The position numbers and the translations under genes are program-made. A stretch of DNA of 64,000 nt from Arctopsyche grandis (Eukaryota; Arthropoda; Insecta; Trichoptera; Hydropsychidae): assembly GCF_051622035.1 (NCBI RefSeq), contig NC_135357.1:17826256-17890255 (forward strand). The letters run 5' to 3'. Numbering within the stretch: position 1 is the first letter of the stretch; each line of letters opens with the position of its first letter. Below the pieces are notes generated by a model. That model did not search any database and was not told the DNA's origin. It saw nothing but the letters and a program-made list of their open reading frames with translations. Below are positions 63,531 through 64,000 of the stretch, piece after piece.

Positions 63531-64000
63531 GCGCTCGGCGAGACCGTGTCGGGGGGAGATGGGCGTTTGCGCGCGCGGCGCCCCCGCGCCGGGTGTCGCG
63601 CGCCCCCCGCGGCCCCCGCGCGCCCTCTGACCGCCGCGCTCTCGCTCTCCGACGCAGACCTGGAGGCGGGGCCGCCGCCCCCCCACAAGAGAACCCGCCG
63701 CAGCTCGCCGTCGCTATCGCTGCCGCAGCCGCAGCCATCCACCAACTCGACTACTTCGACGTCCGCGTCCGCGTCCGCGTCCACACCCGCACCCGCATCC
63801 GCACCACTTTCGTCCGCGACTGCCCTCGCTGACGACGCGCCACTCGCCAACACCCACACACACACCCACACCAACACCACCAACACCACCACCAACACCA
63901 ACACTCTCACTCAAACCCAGATGCATCGCAACGGACTGCCGCCGCAGGTCAACGGCGACGAGGCTGGAGGGGGAGGGGGAGGGGGCGGAGGGGGCGCGCA
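63531..64000 (+). CDS. Unidentified low-complexity coding region, cut by window end
   Basis: The frame is open from just after TGA 63528-63530 to the window end (156 codons). It contains SLSDADLEAGPPPPHKRTRR, SSPSLSLPQPQPSTNSTTS, Ser-Ala and Thr-His/Asn runs, then MHRNGLPPQVNGDEAGGGGG. The only ATG in frame is at 63921; otherwise an acceptor (ctctccgacgcag, exon from 63658) would join it to an upstream exon. The composition is that of a disordered N-terminus of a regulatory protein. I do not recognise the family, and the very high GC contrasts with the rest of the window. Confidence 0.5.

Noticed and set aside
63200-63910. Long minus-strand frame in the GC-rich end
   Set aside because: GC-rich DNA leaves several frames open; the plus-strand frame has more plausible composition and a splice acceptor.

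Overview
The window is nuclear DNA from an insect. It is AT-rich, with GT-AG introns, a TACATATGTA-type motif scattered throughout, (TA)n tracts and a dense population of small DNA transposons. Four genes can be traced exon by exon with consistent splice phases: a reticulon-like gene (+, 4611-8510), glycogen phosphorylase (+, 16769-24303), a tandem-repeat galectin (-, 28865-26437) and the tri-snRNP protein SART1/Snu66 (-, 49612-44290). I cannot place the order of insect from the sequence alone.

Layout. 1-4.4 kb: AT-rich flank with repeat remnants. 4.4-8.7 kb: reticulon. 8.7-16.4 kb: no gene; a giant palindrome, a complete miniature LTR retrotransposon (TRIM) with a 4-bp target duplication, an inverted solo LTR, a diverged TRIM relative and Mutator-like miniature elements with 9-bp duplications. 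16.5-24.5 kb: glycogen phosphorylase with a 4.2-kb first intron. 26.4-28.9 kb: galectin. 30.4-31.6 kb: a TTAA-flanked element full of (TA)n. 34.0-35.3 kb: a mariner with an open transposase frame but a shortened DDD spacing. 36.7 and 43.3 kb: two isolated minus-strand first-exon candidates, both ending in phase 0 and both compatible with the galectin reading frame. 44.3-49.6 kb: SART1. 49.9-52 kb: minus-strand coding remnants, including a TTF/ZMYM-like hAT relative whose predicted intron is almost entirely a foldback element. 52.5-57.9 kb: transposon scrap, including a three-layer nested insertion. 57.9-63.2 kb: a 5.3-kb insertion with degenerate inverted ends, lying between two GC-rich blocks. 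63.5-64.0 kb: the start of an unidentified low-complexity coding region cut by the window edge.

The host genes look functionally unrelated: ER membrane shaping, glycogen breakdown, beta-galactoside binding and splicing. The most novel material is in the mobile fraction. One theme is several element families that share GGT-type ends, 9-bp duplications and terminal arrays of degenerate motifs about 15 bp long. Another is a TRIM family in which the LTR end and an internal segment stay complementary while both change.
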